Made by a program: the position numbers and the translations under genes. This document shows positions 62,412 to 64,000 of a stretch of DNA of 64,000 nt, piece after piece; the stretch's first letter is position 1; every line of letters starts with the position of its first letter. The notes beneath the pieces were generated by a model. The model was not told the DNA's origin, ran no database searches, and saw only the letters and a list, made by a program, of their open reading frames with translations. This DNA comes from Ruegeria sp. YS9. Its GTDB lineage: Bacteria > Pseudomonadota > Alphaproteobacteria > Rhodobacterales > Rhodobacteraceae. The stretch lies in assembly GCF_024628725.1 (NCBI RefSeq), contig NZ_CP102410.1, positions 434,001-498,000 of the forward strand. Reading direction: 5' to 3'.

Positions 62412-64000
62412 AGCCGGAACTGGGCGTTTGTTATTATCCTGAACATTGGCCAGAGGCGATGTGGGCCGACGATGCCGCGCAAATGGTCGAAACAGGCCTG
62501 ACATGGGTGCGCATTGGCGAGTTCGCGTGGAGCCGCATCGAGCCGCAATCCGGCGTTTTACAATTCGAATGGCTCGATCGCGCGATCGAGACACTCGGTG
62601 CAGCCGGATTGAAGGTCGTGCTGGGCACGCCAACCGCAACGCCGCCGCGCTGGATGCTGGACAAACACCCGGACATGCTGGCCACCGATGAAAATGGCAA
62701 CCCGCGCAAGTTCGGATCCCGGCGGCATTACTGCTTTAGCCATCAAGGCTATATCGACGAATGTACCCGCCTCGCCCGGATATTGGGTGAACGGTACGGT
62801 AAGAACCCGCATGTGGTCGCGTGGCAGATTGACAATGAATACGGGTGTCATGACACCACTCTCAGTTACAGCGCAGCTGCCCAACAGGCGTTTCGCGATT
62901 GGTTGGCCGAACGGTATGGAACGATTGAAACGCTGAACCAGGCGTGGGGCAACGTGTTCTGGTCGATGGAATATCGCGACTTCAACGAAATCGAGCTGCC
63001 CAATCAAACCGTGACCGAGCCGAACCCGGCTCATGTGCTGGCATTCCGGCGCTTCAGTTCGGATCAGGTCGCGGCATTCAACAAATCACAGGTGGATGTG
63101 CTGCGGCCGCTGACCGATGCGCCGCTTTTGCACAATTACATGGGCCGTATTCTGGACTTCGACCATTTCAAGGTTGGCGCGGACCTGGATATCGCCACCT
63201 GGGACAGTTATCCGATCGGTTTTCTGTCGGACCGGCTGGAAGGCGGCGACGCGCACAAGACCGCCTATCTGCAACAGGGCGACCCGGACATGCAGGCGTT
63301 TCATCATGATCTCTACCGGGCGGTCGGACGCGGCCGTTGGTGGGTGATGGAACAACAACCCGGCCCGGTGAATTGGGCACCGTATAATCCGGCGCCCCTG
63401 CCCGGAATGGTGCGGCTTTGGTCTGTGGAAGCCGTGGCTCATGGTGCCGAGGTGGTGAGTTATTTCCGATGGCGGCAAGCCCCGTTTGCGCAAGAGCAAA
63501 TGCATGCCGGCTTGCTGACGTCGAACAATCACCCTGCTGCTGCACTGGCAGAGGCCCGCCAGACCGCAGATGATCTGAACAATTTGGGTGCGGTACAACA
63601 GATACAGGCCAAAGTGGCCATTTTGTTCGATTATGCCTCGGACTGGGCGTGGGCAACACAACCACAAGGCGCGGGATTTGACTATTTTCGATTGGTTTTT
63701 TCGGCTTATCGCGCACTGCGACGGGCCGGTCTGTCGGTAGACTTTGTTTCGGCGAAGGACATTCCCGCCGATTACTCGGTGATCCTTGCGCCCGGTTTGG
63801 CCACAATGGATCCTGAATTGGAACACCGCCTGGCAAAGAGATGCGATCTTGCCATTCTGGGGCCACGCAGTGGTGCGATCACCCGTGATTTTCAAATTCC
63901 TGAAAAGGGCAGACCCGGTCTGAGCAGGATCGATTGCGATGTTGATCTGGTCGAAACTCTGCCGCCCACGGTTGAACGCGCGGTCAAGGGTGGTGGCGCG
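62408..64000 (+). CDS. Glycoside hydrolase family 42 beta-galactosidase (cut by window end)
   Basis: 531 residues are visible, beginning with LGVCYYPEHWPEAMW. The TIM barrel has the acid/base Glu144 in WQIDNEYGC and the nucleophile Glu315 in WWVMEQQPGP. The trimerisation domain (from about residue 390, VAILFDYASDWAW) is partly present. It lacks a signal peptide, so it acts in the cytoplasm on an imported beta-galactoside. ATG overlaps the lactonase stop (ATGA). It is the second galactosidase of the operon, complementing the GH4 enzyme. Confidence 0.95.
   Translation, partial: MKPELGVCYYPEHWPEAMWADDAAQMVETGLTWVRIGEFAWSRIEPQSGVLQFEWLDRAIETLGAAGLKVVLGTPTATPPRWMLDKHPDMLATDENGNPRKFGSRRHYCFSHQGYIDECTRLARILGERYGKNPHVVAWQIDNEYGCHDTTLSYSAAAQQAFRDWLAERYGTIETLNQAWGNVFWSMEYRDFNEIELPNQTVTEPNPAHVLAFRRFSSDQVAAFNKSQVDVLRPLTDAPLLHNYMGRILDFDHFKVGADLDIATWDSYPIGFLSDRLEGGDAHKTAYLQQGDPDMQAFHHDLYRAVGRGRWWVMEQQPGPVNWAPYNPAPLPGMVRLWSVEAVAHGAEVVSYFRWRQAPFAQEQMHAGLLTSNNHPAAALAEARQTADDLNNLGAVQQIQAKVAILFDYASDWAWATQPQGAGFDYFRLVFSAYRALRRAGLSVDFVSAKDIPADYSVILAPGLATMDPELEHRLAKRCDLAILGPRSGAITRDFQIPEKGRPGLSRIDCDVDLVETLPPTVERAVKGGGA

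Overview
The window looks like chromosomal DNA of a marine alphaproteobacterium of the Rhodobacteraceae (Roseobacter group). This is inferred from gene content and style: tightly packed GC-rich operons with ATGA overlaps, many ABC uptake systems for organic solutes, a monomeric NADP isocitrate dehydrogenase, cytochrome c', and a De Ley-Doudoroff type galactose route. No insertion sequence, prophage, CRISPR array or rRNA was seen. The only RNA gene found is one tRNA-Leu(UAG).

Layout. 0-7.5 kb: the tail of a LysR regulator, a NarL/FixJ-type two-component pair, a second LysR regulator divergent from cytochrome c' and a diheme cytochrome c, a cation diffusion facilitator, and an unusual Asp-rich secreted protein. 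7.7-15 kb (minus): a six-gene nucleobase operon with a CodA-family deaminase, a BMP-type binding protein, an amidase, and an ABC ATPase with two permeases. The deaminase carries Cys where E. coli CodA has its substrate-discriminating Asp-314, which points to 5-methylcytosine deamination. 15-18 kb: an AraC regulator and an acyl-CoA dehydrogenase. 17.9-23.1 kb (minus): a PhnDCEE-type transporter with a DeoR regulator and a HAD-IIA protein. 23.4-29.6 kb: a Nudix hydrolase and an AfuABC/FbpABC-like transporter followed by two phosphatase-family genes.

30.7-46.7 kb is the most unusual part. A first operon holds four dynamin-like GTPases arranged as two large/small pairs, with a roadblock/LC7-like protein and two unrecognised proteins. 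It ends at a strong terminator. A second run follows directly: a transmembrane Ser/Thr kinase with a periplasmic PDZ-like tail, an FHA protein, a PP2C phosphatase, and two secreted LysM plus solute-binding-domain proteins that have no transporter of their own. I read this as a candidate phosphorylation-controlled membrane-remodelling system linked to cell-wall or periplasmic sensing. That reading is inference.

46.9-50.7 kb: a membrane-anchored glycosyltransferase and monomeric isocitrate dehydrogenase. 51-64 kb: an IclR-controlled galactoside locus. An ABC importer (its ATPase gene lies with iclR on the opposite strand) feeds a GH4 alpha-galactosidase and a GH42 beta-galactosidase. Sugar dehydrogenase, lactonase, IlvD/Edd-type dehydratase, DgoK kinase and DgoA aldolase would then take galactose to pyruvate and glyceraldehyde 3-phosphate. 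The dehydrogenase has lost the catalytic Lys of its YxxxK motif.
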